A stretch of DNA of 64,000 nt, taken from the NCBI RefSeq assembly GCF_021698855.1, contig NZ_WWFA01000002.1, forward strand, positions 297,559 through 361,558, written 5' to 3'. Positions 36,477 through 45,355 of the stretch are shown here, piece after piece. A program made the translations under genes and the position numbers. Source of the DNA: Lactobacillus sp. S2-2. GTDB taxonomy: Bacteria > Bacillota > Bacilli > Lactobacillales > Lactobacillaceae. The notes beneath the pieces were generated by a model. It made no database searches and was not told the DNA's origin. It worked only from the letters and a program-made list of their open reading frames with translations. The stretch's first letter is position 1. Every line of letters starts with the position of its first letter.

Positions 36477-38168
36477 TTACATTTCATCAGGAGATTTAAC
36501 TCCTAGAAGTCTTAATGATTCTTTTAAAATAATCGAAACAGATTTTACTAATGCTAATCTTGATTCTAATTCATCATTATCATCAAGAATTCTTTCATTT
36601 GCATAATATTTATTAAAAGCCTTTGCTAATCTCAATGAATACTTAGCAATTACTGAAGGTTCAAGATTTTCACTTGCTTCTTTTACAATATCTGGGAAAC
36701 TTTGAATTAGTTTAATTGTTGCCCACGACTGCTTATTATCAAGAGATACATCAGAGAAATTATATTTATCAGCATGACCTTTTTTCAAAATACTTTCAGC
36801 TCTAACTCTAGCATATTGTACATAAGGACCTGTTTCTCCTTCAAATTTCAATTGATCTTCTAAAACGAAATCAATATTATTAATTCTTTCAGATTTCAAG
36901 TCACCAAAAATAATTGCTCCTACTCCAACTTCTTTTGCAACTTCATCTTTATTTGGTAATTCTGGATTCTTTTCATCAATTTGCTTTTTAGCTAAATCAA
37001 TTGATTCATTTAAAACATCATTTAATAAAATTATTCTACCAGAACGAGTGGACAATTTTTTTCCATCAACAGTAATTAATCCAAAAGGTACGTGTTCAAC
37101 CCCTTTAGCAGAATCAAGATTCATTTTTTCAAGAACTTTTTTTAATTGATTAAAATAATAAGTTTGTTCAGATCCTACAACATATAAGTTTTTAACTGGT
37201 TTATATGTTCGATCACGATATAATGCTGCTGCAATATCTCTTGTGATATATAAAGAAGCTCCATCACTTTTTAAAATCAAGGCTGGATTTAAGTCATATT
37301 CATCTAAATTAACTACTTGAGCTCCTCTAGATTCAACTAATAAATTATCATCCTTTAAGATATCAACAACTTCTTGAAGTTTATCATTATAAAAAGCTTC
37401 ACCATTATAGGTATCAAAATCTACACCCAGTGTTTTATAAGTTTCATTAAAAGCTTCTAGAGAAACTTCTCTAAACCATTTCCATAATCTAACCGCTTCT
37501 TCATTACCATTTTCTAGTTTTTTAAACCAATCTCTTGCTTCATCATCAAGTTCTGGTTGCTCTTTATCAAGCTTATGAAATTTAACATAATATTCTACCA
37601 AATAATGAATTGGATCTCTTCTTACATCTTCTTCATTACCCCATTTTAAGTATGCAGTAATAAGTTTTCCAAATTGAGTTCCCCAATCACCTAAATGATT
37701 ATCTTTAATTGGATTATATCCATTTTTTTCTAGAATTTTAGCAATTGAATTCCCAATAACTGTTGATCTTAAATGTCCCATTGACATTGGTTTAGCAATA
37801 TTTGGAGAAGACATATCAATTGTTACATTGCCGTTTTCTCCATCACTATTATTACCATAATTATTTTCTTCTTTTAAAACATTAGTAATAACTTCAGAAC
37901 TAAATGAATTCTTATCTAAAAAGAAATTAACGTATGGTCCAACAGCCTCAACTTTTTCAAATTTACTGGTATCAATTTTATTAATTAATTCTCCAGCAAT
38001 TTCTTGTGGAGCTTTTTTAAGACTTTTTGATAGCATAAAAGCTGGAAAAGCTAGATCTCCCATATCAGAAGATTTTGGTCTTTCAATTTTTTTATAAATA
38101 TCTTCTTCACTTAAAATATTATCAACTGCTTTAGCAACTTCTGTTGCAACTAATAATTTATAATTCAT
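36477..38168 (-). CDS. argS: arginyl-tRNA synthetase
   Basis: ArgRS is a class I synthetase. The 563-residue protein has an N-terminal additional domain, the HIGH-type motif SPNIAKPMSMGHLRST, the KMSKS-equivalent region around DGKKLSTRSGR and a helical anticodon-binding C-terminus with the YAR-type end LRLLGVKSPDEM. An upstream in-frame extension crosses the T-box, so the ATG at 38168 after AAGGAG is chosen. Confidence 0.96.
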   Translation of the reverse strand: MNYKLLVATEVAKAVDNILSEEDIYKKIERPKSSDMGDLAFPAFMLSKSLKKAPQEIAGELINKIDTSKFEKVEAVGPYVNFFLDKNSFSSEVITNVLKEENNYGNNSDGENGNVTIDMSSPNIAKPMSMGHLRSTVIGNSIAKILEKNGYNPIKDNHLGDWGTQFGKLITAYLKWGNEEDVRRDPIHYLVEYYVKFHKLDKEQPELDDEARDWFKKLENGNEEAVRLWKWFREVSLEAFNETYKTLGVDFDTYNGEAFYNDKLQEVVDILKDDNLLVESRGAQVVNLDEYDLNPALILKSDGASLYITRDIAAALYRDRTYKPVKNLYVVGSEQTYYFNQLKKVLEKMNLDSAKGVEHVPFGLITVDGKKLSTRSGRIILLNDVLNESIDLAKKQIDEKNPELPNKDEVAKEVGVGAIIFGDLKSERINNIDFVLEDQLKFEGETGPYVQYARVRAESILKKGHADKYNFSDVSLDNKQSWATIKLIQSFPDIVKEASENLEPSVIAKYSLRLAKAFNKYYANERILDDNDELESRLALVKSVSIILKESLRLLGVKSPDEM

Positions 38169-38190
38169 TATTTTATACATCTCCTTCAAT

Positions 38191-38385
38191 AAAAAAAGTC
38201 TCATACAAATAAAATTTGTAAGAGACGAGTTAACCCGCGGTACCACTCTCGTTGAATAATTCCACTTTAATATATTTATTTATACCTAAAAAGCACGCTT
38301 TCAAAAAAATAAAAAATCCAGCTTCCACCATCCTGAAATCGCTTTATATTTATTTTAATTACTACTCTTTTATTATTAGTATTTT
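38191..38385 (-). promoter_or_regulatory. T-box riboswitch of argS
   Basis: The T-box core is GAGAGTGGTACCGCGG (complement of 38235-38250). A terminator with stem GTCTC...GAGAC (38198-38226) and a seven-base U-tract follows. The stem I part extends to about 38385. A CGU Arg triplet lies in the upstream arm (complement of about 38294-38299), but I cannot prove it is the specifier. The leader begins about 25 nt after a tRNA-Gly gene on the same strand. Confidence 0.9.
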
Positions 38386-38395
38386 TAAGTAAATA

Positions 38396-38466
38396 AGCGG
38401 ATGACGGGAATCGAACCCGCGACATAAGCTTGGGAAGCTTAGATTTTACCATTAAACTACATCCGC
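38396..38466 (-). tRNA. tRNA-Gly (anticodon CCC)
   Basis: A full cloverleaf of 71 nt has acceptor GCGGATG/CATCCGC, the D-loop with GG, anticodon stem TAAGC/GCTTA around loop TTCCCAA, and a T-arm with TTCGATT. The anticodon reads CCC, decoding GGG. CCA is not encoded. It is isolated from other tRNAs and sits just upstream of the argS T-box on the same strand. Confidence 0.92.
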
Positions 38467-38515
38467 AATCTACTTAAAAAGTATATCACAAAAAATATTT
38501 AATGTCATAATAATT

Positions 38516-39214
38516 TTAACTACGGGCTTTTTGGATAGTTTTATTAACTAATTCCATTTGCGCATCAATTATTGGGTAATTATGATTGCCACATCTATCT
38601 TGTGCTAATGATAATTCTGTACATCCTAGTACAACAACATCACAGTTTAATTGATTAATCATTTCATCTAACATATGGTGAAATAATTTTTCATTAACTT
38701 CATTTTTTTCTTTAATATATTTATAAATTAAAGTCATAGTATCTTCAGCAATTTTTTTAGTTGGTTTCACTAACTCGTAACCAGCATCAATAATTTCCTT
38801 ATCATAAACACCATCATGTAATGTGCCATCGGTTGCTAATAATCCAACTCTTTTTACATTAGAATAATTTGATTTAATAGAATTGATTGCAATCCTTGGC
38901 ATATGCAAAATAGGAATACTGGTTAAACTTTGTAAGTCATCGAAAAAGTAGTGAGCTGTATTACAAGGTAAAGTAAAAAATTTAGGCTTTAATTTACTCT
39001 GTTGAATTATGTCTTCCTTCAAAGGTAAAAATGGATTAGGTTTTGTTGAATCAAGAATATAATCAGTTCTATCAGGTACACTAGCATGATTAACCAATAT
39101 ATAATCTAAATATTCTTGATCACTTTTAGCATTAGTATTTAAGTTTAAATAATGAATATAGCTCTCTGTTGCTTGTGTACCCATGCCACCAATAACTGTA
39201 AAGAAATCATTCAT
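38516..39214 (-). CDS. racD: aspartate racemase (Asp/Glu racemase family)
   Basis: This cofactor-independent racemase makes D-aspartate. In 232 residues the two catalytic cysteines stand in TLPCNTAH (Cys84) and LGCTELS (Cys198), with the GGMGTQATE N-terminus of aspartate racemases. An earlier GTG exists, but GGGTG places the start at 39214. It follows the ATP-grasp ligase gene by 5 nt. In enterococci the same pair makes and uses D-Asp for the peptidoglycan cross-bridge. Confidence 0.9.
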   Translation of the reverse strand: MNDFFTVIGGMGTQATESYIHYLNLNTNAKSDQEYLDYILVNHASVPDRTDYILDSTKPNPFLPLKEDIIQQSKLKPKFFTLPCNTAHYFFDDLQSLTSIPILHMPRIAINSIKSNYSNVKRVGLLATDGTLHDGVYDKEIIDAGYELVKPTKKIAEDTMTLIYKYIKEKNEVNEKLFHHMLDEMINQLNCDVVVLGCTELSLAQDRCGNHNYPIIDAQMELVNKTIQKARS

Positions 39215-39219
39215 TTTAA

Positions 39220-40479
39220 TCACCCTTTATTTTCATAAAAAAATTTTTTGAAATTTTTCTTATAGTTTAAATTCATCCATTTCATTAAAGCAAATCTTTT
39301 GAAATTTCTATCTTTATTAAACCAAAAAGTGTTACCATAGTTTCCATTCTTAATTAAATTCAATGCAAATTCTTTATCATCATTATCTTTTGCATATTCA
39401 TTAAATATTTTAGGTGTTACACCGAGCCATAATTTATAATCTTTTTTATTTTGATTGGCATATACAACATCTTGATCTTTCAAAATATCCAAAACATAAT
39501 CCTTTACAACCCAATCAGCTAAGTTATAACCATTTAGTGTAACAAAGAAACTACTTCTACCTTGTCTAAGATTGATTTCAAATAACTTATAAGTTTGATC
39601 TCGACTATCATACTTCATATCAAAATTTGCGTATCCTGTGAAATTAATACTTTCTAGAAAATCCTTAATTTGCTTGTAAGTATGTTCATCATAGTCAGGT
39701 AAAATTGCAACATAATTTCCGATTGCTGAAGGAGCTGGATCTTCTAATAAAGGATGACCTAAACACATCATTTTAACTTTGTGATTTTTATCAACATAAG
39801 CATTTAAAACTCTCATATTACTATCATCACCTGGAATAAAATCTTGAATAATTAAATCAGATTTATATCCATTTTGATAAACTTTTCTTACGATATCCTT
39901 ATATTCATCTTCATTTTGAATTGTAAATGCTTTTTTTCGACCTTCAAAATGAATATCTAACCACTCAACACTATTGGTTGGTTTTAAAGCAATTGGATAA
40001 GCAAATGGTTGTTCTATATCATTATTTTCAAAATTATCTTTTGAAATGATTTTAGTTCCAGGATAAGGTAAATTATAACGATCACATAATTCGTAAAACT
40101 TTTCTTTACTATTTAAATTCTTAATTAAATCATAATCAACGTATGGACAGACAAACACATCTTCTAATTCTTTTTTGTGCTTAGAAATCAATTCAGCATA
40201 TCCATCTCCACAACCAATTAAAATAACTGGTTCATCATGATTAGAATATTCTTTCTTTAGTTTCATCATTTCTTCAATCCACTTAGGATCTTCACTAAAT
40301 CCAGAAATAGTTTCTAAATCAACTATTTTAGTATATCTTGTTGGAGCCAATTGAATTTCAGAATATGCTTTAACTTTCTTACCATATAAATCATAAAATG
40401 AACGCGCCATTCCATAAACATTAAAATCACTACCTAATAAAATCGGCGTGAAATCAGAAGAATTATTTGTCATTTTCAA
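39220..40479 (-). CDS. ATP-grasp ligase, probable D-aspartate--L-lysine ligase (Asl-like)
   Basis: This 419-residue ATP-grasp enzyme shows the N-terminal segment ILLGSDFNVYGMARSFYD, an ATP-binding region YPIALKPTNSVEW and the metal/phosphate end GYANFDMKYD with LFEINLRQGRSSFF. It resembles the D-aspartate ligase of Enterococcus faecium, which activates the beta-carboxyl of D-Asp and joins it to the epsilon-amine of L-Lys in the stem peptide. The racemase downstream and MurE upstream (17-nt overlap) support this. The substrate is inferred from context. Confidence 0.82.
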   Translation of the reverse strand: MKMTNNSSDFTPILLGSDFNVYGMARSFYDLYGKKVKAYSEIQLAPTRYTKIVDLETISGFSEDPKWIEEMMKLKKEYSNHDEPVILIGCGDGYAELISKHKKELEDVFVCPYVDYDLIKNLNSKEKFYELCDRYNLPYPGTKIISKDNFENNDIEQPFAYPIALKPTNSVEWLDIHFEGRKKAFTIQNEDEYKDIVRKVYQNGYKSDLIIQDFIPGDDSNMRVLNAYVDKNHKVKMMCLGHPLLEDPAPSAIGNYVAILPDYDEHTYKQIKDFLESINFTGYANFDMKYDSRDQTYKLFEINLRQGRSSFFVTLNGYNLADWVVKDYVLDILKDQDVVYANQNKKDYKLWLGVTPKIFNEYAKDNDDKEFALNLIKNGNYGNTFWFNKDRNFKRFALMKWMNLNYKKNFKKFFYENKG

Positions 40480-41989
40480 TTTCCTCCAAATATTTTTTTA
40501 CTACTGAAGCATCAGTTTCATAAGGAATATCAACGCCATTTACTTTTTGATATGGGTCTCTTCCCTTACCTGCAACAACAGTTATATCATTACTTTTGGA
40601 ATTTTTTATAGCCAGTTTAATTGCATCAATACGATTCATTTCATATTTAACTTTAACATTAGAATTACTTATATTTTGATATATTTCATCAGCAATTTTT
40701 TTAGGATCCTCAAATGAAGGATCATCTGTAGTTAAATACGCAATATCAACAACTTCACTTATTGCTTCACCAAATCCCTTTCTTCGGTCAATTCCTTTAT
40801 TACCAGGGCTTCCAACAACTAAACTGACATCATTTGAATTTTTATTGTTTCTTTTTAAAAAATTAATTAGAGCAGTTACACTGGCATAATTATGTGCATA
40901 ATCAACACAAATTATTCCATGATTTTTAGAACGATATATTTCCATTCTTCCAGGAATCTTTGTTGCTGAAATTCCTGCTTCAATATCATCTTTGTCAAGA
41001 TTTAAAAGACCTGCACTAATAATTGAAGAAACAGCATTTGATTCATTAAAATCACCTGGAACACCGATTAAATAATTATTATCAATATTTAATTTATTTC
41101 CTTTTTCTGTTAATGATTTTAATTTAATTTTTTTACCTATATTATCAAAATCAATATCTAATACTACGTTATCATCAATTTTTGATCCATTTCTAGCATA
41201 TAAAAAAACCTGATTACTTTGTGAAGTCGACAAAGACGTTTCATAAATTTCATTTAAATGAGCAGTTTCAGCATTTATTACACAGTAATTAGAATTTAAC
41301 ATTAACTGTTTTTTACAATATAAGTAATCTTCAAAAGTTGGATGTTCATTTTCACCTATATGATCTTCAGAAATATTTAAGAATACACCAATATCGTATT
41401 TCAAACCATACACACGATCTTTTTTAAACGCCTGTGATGAAACTTCCATAACTAAATATTTTATTCCATTATTAACTACCTTACTCATATTTTTAAATAA
41501 ATCTAAAGATTCAGGTGTTGTTAGATTAGATTTAAAAGTTTCACCATCTCCACTACCTACGATTGTATCAATAGTTGAAAAAAGAGCCACCTGGTTATTA
41601 GTAGCTTTTTTAATTGCATCTCTCATAAAATAAGCTGAGGTTGTTTTACCCTTAGTTCCTGTAAAAGCAACAATTCTTAATTTATTTTGAGGAAAGTCAA
41701 AAAATGCAGAGGATATTAAAGCCATTGATTTTTGAATATCACTTACAATAATTTGATTTTCAATATTTTTAATTTTACTTTGTGTCATTACACAAGTTGA
41801 ACCTTTTTTAATTGCATCATATACATAATTTAATTTGAAATTACCTTTACAAAAAAATAATGTATTACTTTTAATGTCATTTGAATTATAACTAATATAT
41901 TCAAAATTCAAATCATTATTCCCAATAATATCAACTAGCAAATTATGTTCTTTTAATAAAGCTTTTATCTCTAAAATTTGAATTGCCAA
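40463..41989 (-). CDS. murE: UDP-MurNAc-tripeptide synthetase, L-lysine-adding MurE type
   Basis: MurE adds the third amino acid of the stem peptide. The 508-residue protein has the ATP loop FTGTKGKTT (109-117), TTPESLDLF, MEVSSQAF, an NISEDHIGENEHPTFEDYLYCKKQLM stretch whose lysine (226/227) should be carbamylated, and DYAHNYASV. At 422-425 the substrate motif is DDPS, not the DNPR of diaminopimelate enzymes, so L-lysine (or ornithine) is the likely substrate. It starts with TTG after AAGGGG. It is coupled to the ligase gene downstream. Confidence 0.9.
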   Translation of the reverse strand: MAIQILEIKALLKEHNLLVDIIGNNDLNFEYISYNSNDIKSNTLFFCKGNFKLNYVYDAIKKGSTCVMTQSKIKNIENQIIVSDIQKSMALISSAFFDFPQNKLRIVAFTGTKGKTTSAYFMRDAIKKATNNQVALFSTIDTIVGSGDGETFKSNLTTPESLDLFKNMSKVVNNGIKYLVMEVSSQAFKKDRVYGLKYDIGVFLNISEDHIGENEHPTFEDYLYCKKQLMLNSNYCVINAETAHLNEIYETSLSTSQSNQVFLYARNGSKIDDNVVLDIDFDNIGKKIKLKSLTEKGNKLNIDNNYLIGVPGDFNESNAVSSIISAGLLNLDKDDIEAGISATKIPGRMEIYRSKNHGIICVDYAHNYASVTALINFLKRNNKNSNDVSLVVGSPGNKGIDRRKGFGEAISEVVDIAYLTTDDPSFEDPKKIADEIYQNISNSNVKVKYEMNRIDAIKLAIKNSKSNDITVVAGKGRDPYQKVNGVDIPYETDASVVKKYLEEIENDK

Positions 41990-42009
41990 TTGCTATACCC
42001 CTTAAAAAA

Positions 42010-43890
42010 CTATTTCACTGATAAATTAATTTCTTCTTTATAATTCATATTTGTATCTTCTGAGAAGAAAACTCCATACCAAAGAATAAATGTATAAATT
42101 GTAAAAATCTTTTGCATACTTGATTTTCCATTTGCATGTTGTTCAAGAATGTAATCTAATTCACTAACTTCAAAAAACTTATTTGCAATATCAGAATGAA
42201 ATGCTTCTACAATTCTATCATGATATTTTGGAGTATTAATCCATTGAGCAATTGGAGATGGAAAACCTAGTTTTTCTTTATTTGCGACCTTATCTGGTAA
42301 CTCTGAAAGTGCAGCCTTTCTAAGTGAAGCTTTAGTAACATCTTTATTAATTCGAACCTTAGTTGGCATTGTAGAAGCAAAATCAGCAACTTTCTTATCT
42401 ACTAAAGGTGTTCTAACTTCTAATGAGTTTGCCATACTCATTCGATCTGCTTTATGCAAAATATCATATGGTAACCAAGTATTAATATCAAAATATTGCA
42501 TTTGTGTTATTTCATCATGACCCTTTACTTCATCAAAAATATGCTTAGTATAATCTCCTGAATCACGATTAATACTTTTATCTTTTAATAATTTTTCTCG
42601 ATCAAAATAGTTAAAGACATAGTTAACACGATAATATCTTTCGGAAAGTGGCATTGCACCTCTAATTAAAAATCTACGACCATGAAATCTTGGAAGTTTT
42701 TCAGCAATTTTAGCAATTCCTGAACGAATAAAACTAGGAACAAATTTTTGATATCTTTCGAATGGAAATGCTTCTAAGTAGGTATTATATCCACCGAAGA
42801 ATTCATCAGCACCTTCTCCAGATAATGTTCCTTTGACGTTTTGACTTGTAGTTTTTGACAAATAATACAATTGAGGAGCTGATGGATTTGATAATGGCTC
42901 ATCCATGTAATACATCATTGTTGGTAAGAAATCAAAATAATCATCACCATCAATATAAATTGGTGTATTTTTTTGTTTAATTTCTTTGGCAAATTCAGTT
43001 GACCAACTTAATTCACTAAATTTAGAGTCTTTAAATCCTAAAGAAAATGATTGAACAGGTTTTAATTTAGCTGCTTCATTTAATACGTAGCTTGAATCAA
43101 TTCCACTAGATAAGAAACTTCCCAATTCAACATCTGCATTCATATGTGTTTCGACAGATTCATCAACTAATTTTTTAATAGCCTCAGCATTACCATCAAT
43201 TGTTTGATTGTTATCGATATTATCATAATTGTATTGATAATATTTTTCATTTTTTACTTGTCCATCTTTATAAATAAAGTATTGTCCAGGTAAAACCTTA
43301 TATACATTTTTAAACATTGTTTCACTTGAAGGTATAAATTCAAAACTTAAGTGAATTGGTAATAAATCTACATTAAATTCTTTTTTAAAGTTTGGATGAT
43401 CTAAAAATGCTTTTATTTCAGATGCCCACATAAAAGCATCCCCATCATCATAATAATATAATGGTTTAATTCCAAAGTGATCTCTGGCACCAAAAACTTG
43501 TTTTTTGTTTTTGTCATAAATTACAAAAGAAAACATTCCTCTTAATTTATCTAAGATTCCAGGTCCCCATGCTTCGTATCCTCTAATTAAAACTTCTGAA
43601 TCAACATCAGTTTCAAATTTGAACCCGAGTTCTTTAAGTTCATCTCTTATTTCTTCATAATTATAAATTTCACCATTAAAGGTTAATGCTTCAGTTTTAT
43701 CATTTCCAAATAAAGGTTGACCTCCATGAGCCAAATCAATAAATGACAATCTTCTAAAACCCATTGAAACATTTTCATCTTGGAAATATCCATCATCGTC
43801 TGGTCCACGGTGTTTAATTCTATTCGCCATATCTTTAATTGTATCTTTTGATACATTTTCTTGATTTATATATCCTACAAAGCCACACAT
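42010..43890 (-). CDS. asnB: asparagine-synthetase-type amidotransferase (AsnB/AsnH)
   Basis: This glutamine-dependent amidotransferase has 626 residues. The N-terminal nucleophile is Cys2 in MCGFVGYI, with RIKHRGPDDDGYF and NGEIYNYEE for glutaminase activity. The synthetase PP-loop is SSGIDSS at 261-267. It could make free asparagine. But it lies 20 nt upstream of murE, the D-Asp ligase and the racemase, and in Lactococcus a relative (AsnH) amidates the D-Asp cross-bridge to D-Asn. I favour that role; it is inference. Confidence 0.88.
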   Translation of the reverse strand: MCGFVGYINQENVSKDTIKDMANRIKHRGPDDDGYFQDENVSMGFRRLSFIDLAHGGQPLFGNDKTEALTFNGEIYNYEEIRDELKELGFKFETDVDSEVLIRGYEAWGPGILDKLRGMFSFVIYDKNKKQVFGARDHFGIKPLYYYDDGDAFMWASEIKAFLDHPNFKKEFNVDLLPIHLSFEFIPSSETMFKNVYKVLPGQYFIYKDGQVKNEKYYQYNYDNIDNNQTIDGNAEAIKKLVDESVETHMNADVELGSFLSSGIDSSYVLNEAAKLKPVQSFSLGFKDSKFSELSWSTEFAKEIKQKNTPIYIDGDDYFDFLPTMMYYMDEPLSNPSAPQLYYLSKTTSQNVKGTLSGEGADEFFGGYNTYLEAFPFERYQKFVPSFIRSGIAKIAEKLPRFHGRRFLIRGAMPLSERYYRVNYVFNYFDREKLLKDKSINRDSGDYTKHIFDEVKGHDEITQMQYFDINTWLPYDILHKADRMSMANSLEVRTPLVDKKVADFASTMPTKVRINKDVTKASLRKAALSELPDKVANKEKLGFPSPIAQWINTPKYHDRIVEAFHSDIANKFFEVSELDYILEQHANGKSSMQKIFTIYTFILWYGVFFSEDTNMNYKEEINLSVK

Positions 43891-43958
43891 ATTAATGTCT
43901 CCTTTAATTTAGCTTATATCTTAATTAATTTTAACAGAATAATTATTTAATAACCATT

Positions 43959-44408
43959 TTAATTAGATTCACTTTTATTAATTTTATCTAGTTTGTTACT
44001 AACTTCATTAACAAGCTTTAAACATCGTTCATAATTCTTATCTGATAGATTTAGTTCATCAAAGCAGTGATCAATTTCACTTAAGATATTGCTTTTTTGT
44101 TTATTAGCATATTCAGTTACTTTAATTAAAACTACTCTTTCATCTTTTTTACTTTTTTCTTTACAAATCCATCCTTGTTTATCCATTCTTCTTAATAAAG
44201 GAGTTAGAGTTCCACTATCTAAATCTATATAACTACCTAAATCTTTTACACTTATTACCTCATGCTCCCATAAAGTAAGAAGACAAATATATTGCGGATA
44301 GGTTAATTTATATTTATCCAAAACCTTTTGGTAATAACGATTAAATCTTTTATTAGCATTATATATTCCAAAACACAATTGTGCTTCTATTTGTCTTCTA
44401 TTAGACAA
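43959..44408 (-). CDS. ohrR: OhrR-type MarR-family peroxide-sensing repressor
   Basis: OhrR senses organic hydroperoxides through one cysteine. The protein reads QLCFGIYNANKRFNRYY, then LTYPQYICLLTLWEHEVISVKDLG and LDSGTLTPLLRRMDKQGW: the OhrR pattern, including the reactive N-terminal cysteine and the two tyrosines it interacts with. The frame begins at GTG 44417, but TTG at 44408 has AGGAAG eight nucleotides upstream and is chosen (149 residues). No ohr gene is in the window. The cross-bridge operon follows 68 nt downstream on the same strand. Confidence 0.86.
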   Translation of the reverse strand: MSNRRQIEAQLCFGIYNANKRFNRYYQKVLDKYKLTYPQYICLLTLWEHEVISVKDLGSYIDLDSGTLTPLLRRMDKQGWICKEKSKKDERVVLIKVTEYANKQKSNILSEIDHCFDELNLSDKNYERCLKLVNEVSNKLDKINKSESN

Positions 44409-44440
44409 TTTTAACACTTCCTATCAACTAATATTATTTA

Positions 44441-44475
44441 ATTTTACACAATTAAATTTTAATAAACAATTAAAT
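44441..44475 (-). promoter_or_regulatory. ohrR promoter with overlapping OhrR-type operator
   Basis: TTGTTT (44469-44464) and an extended TG-TAAAAT (44446-44441) are 17 nt apart. Two direct copies of ACAATTAAAT on the plus strand, at 44448-44457 and 44466-44475, start 18 bp apart and cover the spacer and -35 box. This sequence resembles the Bacillus OhrR operator half-site, so autorepression is likely. Confidence 0.6.
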
Positions 44476-44508
44476 CAATTTCTTATCATATATATATAAT
44501 AAGAATAT

Positions 44509-44537
44509 TTGAAAGTATTAAAAAAATAATATATAAT
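44509..44537 (+). promoter_or_regulatory. promoter of an orphan small RNA
   Basis: TTGAAA (44509-44514) and a perfect TATAAT (44532-44537) are exactly 17 nt apart, pointing on the plus strand at a region with no plus-strand gene. Confidence 0.75.
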
Positions 44538-44542
44538 AAATA

Positions 44543-44633
44543 AGTCTGATGAATGGTTTCATTTATCAGATGATGTATTTGGGGGAATACATGATTGTGG
44601 TCTCAGACGTCTTTTATAGACGTCTTTTTTTTT
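44543..44633 (+). ncRNA. orphan small RNA, about 90 nt, with its own promoter and terminator
   Basis: This is a compact transcription unit on the plus strand. Hairpin 1 is an 11-bp stem at 44545-44570 with loop GTTT. Hairpin 2 (44573-44592) shows a TGGGGG loop. The terminator stem AGACGTCT is at 44605-44625, followed by nine T. GTCTGA (44544-44549) can instead pair with TCAGAC (44603-44608), which would open both hairpin 1 and the terminator. It matches no RNA family I recognise. It lies between convergent and upstream minus-strand genes, so it cannot be a leader. The terminator reaches the 3' end of the CPBP protease gene. Confidence 0.65.
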
Positions 44634-45309
44634 ATCCAAAAATCAAAATTATTCCAGCAATTAAATTATTAACAAAATGAAGCAAGATGGATACTTTTAA
44701 ATTTCCTGTTTTTTTATACAAATAAGCTAATATACTTCCTAAACATGCATACATCAAAAAACTAATAATAGTATCACTTTGATGGAATAATGAAAATAAA
44801 AATCCACTCAATATTATTGGTAAATAAAATTGAGTTGGCTTAAAAAAGAAATTAATAAAAATCCCTCTGAAAATTGTTTCTTCTAAGATTGGAGATAAAA
44901 ATATCATCGAAATCATCATAACTATTAACACTATTTGATTACTTCCTAAAAGTGTCTCAATACTTTGATTATTTGCAGTACTAGTTTCATTAAAAAATGA
45001 ATAATTTAAAGTATTAAGAATAATCTGAACTATCATAAAGGAAAAATATGCTACCAAAACCATTACATAATGATTCAATTTTAATTTTAAATTTAATTTC
45101 CCATCATTATGTTTAAATACATATAAGCTTATCCATATTCCTATAACAAAAAGAATAATATACAATAATCCAAATAAAATGCTTTCTAAATTTATTGCTT
45201 TTGAATTAACTATAAATAAAATTGGTATTTGAACAACTTGAATCAACATAATCATTAATACAAAAATTATTATTTTACTAAAAAAATCTAATTTATTTTT
45301 TTTAAACAT
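44632..45309 (-). CDS. CPBP-family intramembrane metalloprotease (CAAX/Abi type)
   Basis: This 225-residue membrane protein has about six to seven helices and the catalytic set of the family: Glu143-Glu144 with Arg148 (EETIFRG), His176 in FSLFHQS and His211 with Asn215 (HFVNN). In lactobacilli such proteins often accompany bacteriocin immunity or envelope functions; no bacteriocin gene is visible here. The substrate is unknown. Confidence 0.88.
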   Translation of the reverse strand: MFKKNKLDFFSKIIIFVLMIMLIQVVQIPILFIVNSKAINLESILFGLLYIILFVIGIWISLYVFKHNDGKLNLKLKLNHYVMVLVAYFSFMIVQIILNTLNYSFFNETSTANNQSIETLLGSNQIVLIVMMISMIFLSPILEETIFRGIFINFFFKPTQFYLPIILSGFLFSLFHQSDTIISFLMYACLGSILAYLYKKTGNLKVSILLHFVNNLIAGIILIFG

Positions 45310-45324
45310 TTTATATTCTCCTAT

Positions 45325-45355
45325 AAAAAAATAAGAAGGTTTAACCCATCTTATT
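45325..45355 (-). terminator. terminator after the sedolisin gene
   Basis: A 10-bp stem with one mismatch (45330-45339 with 45346-45355) and a U-tract; the upstream arm includes the stop codon. Confidence 0.75.

Noticed and set aside
36477..38246. argS starting upstream at 38246
   Set aside because: The extension would read through the T-box terminator and lacks a ribosome site; the family N-terminus begins at 38168.
44591..44680. A short plus-strand frame starting ATG after GGGGG inside the small RNA (MIVVSDVFYRR...)
   Set aside because: It runs through the terminator T-run and into the antisense of the protease gene; the G-run lies in a hairpin loop. Composition is that of a chance frame, though a toxin-like peptide is not fully excluded.
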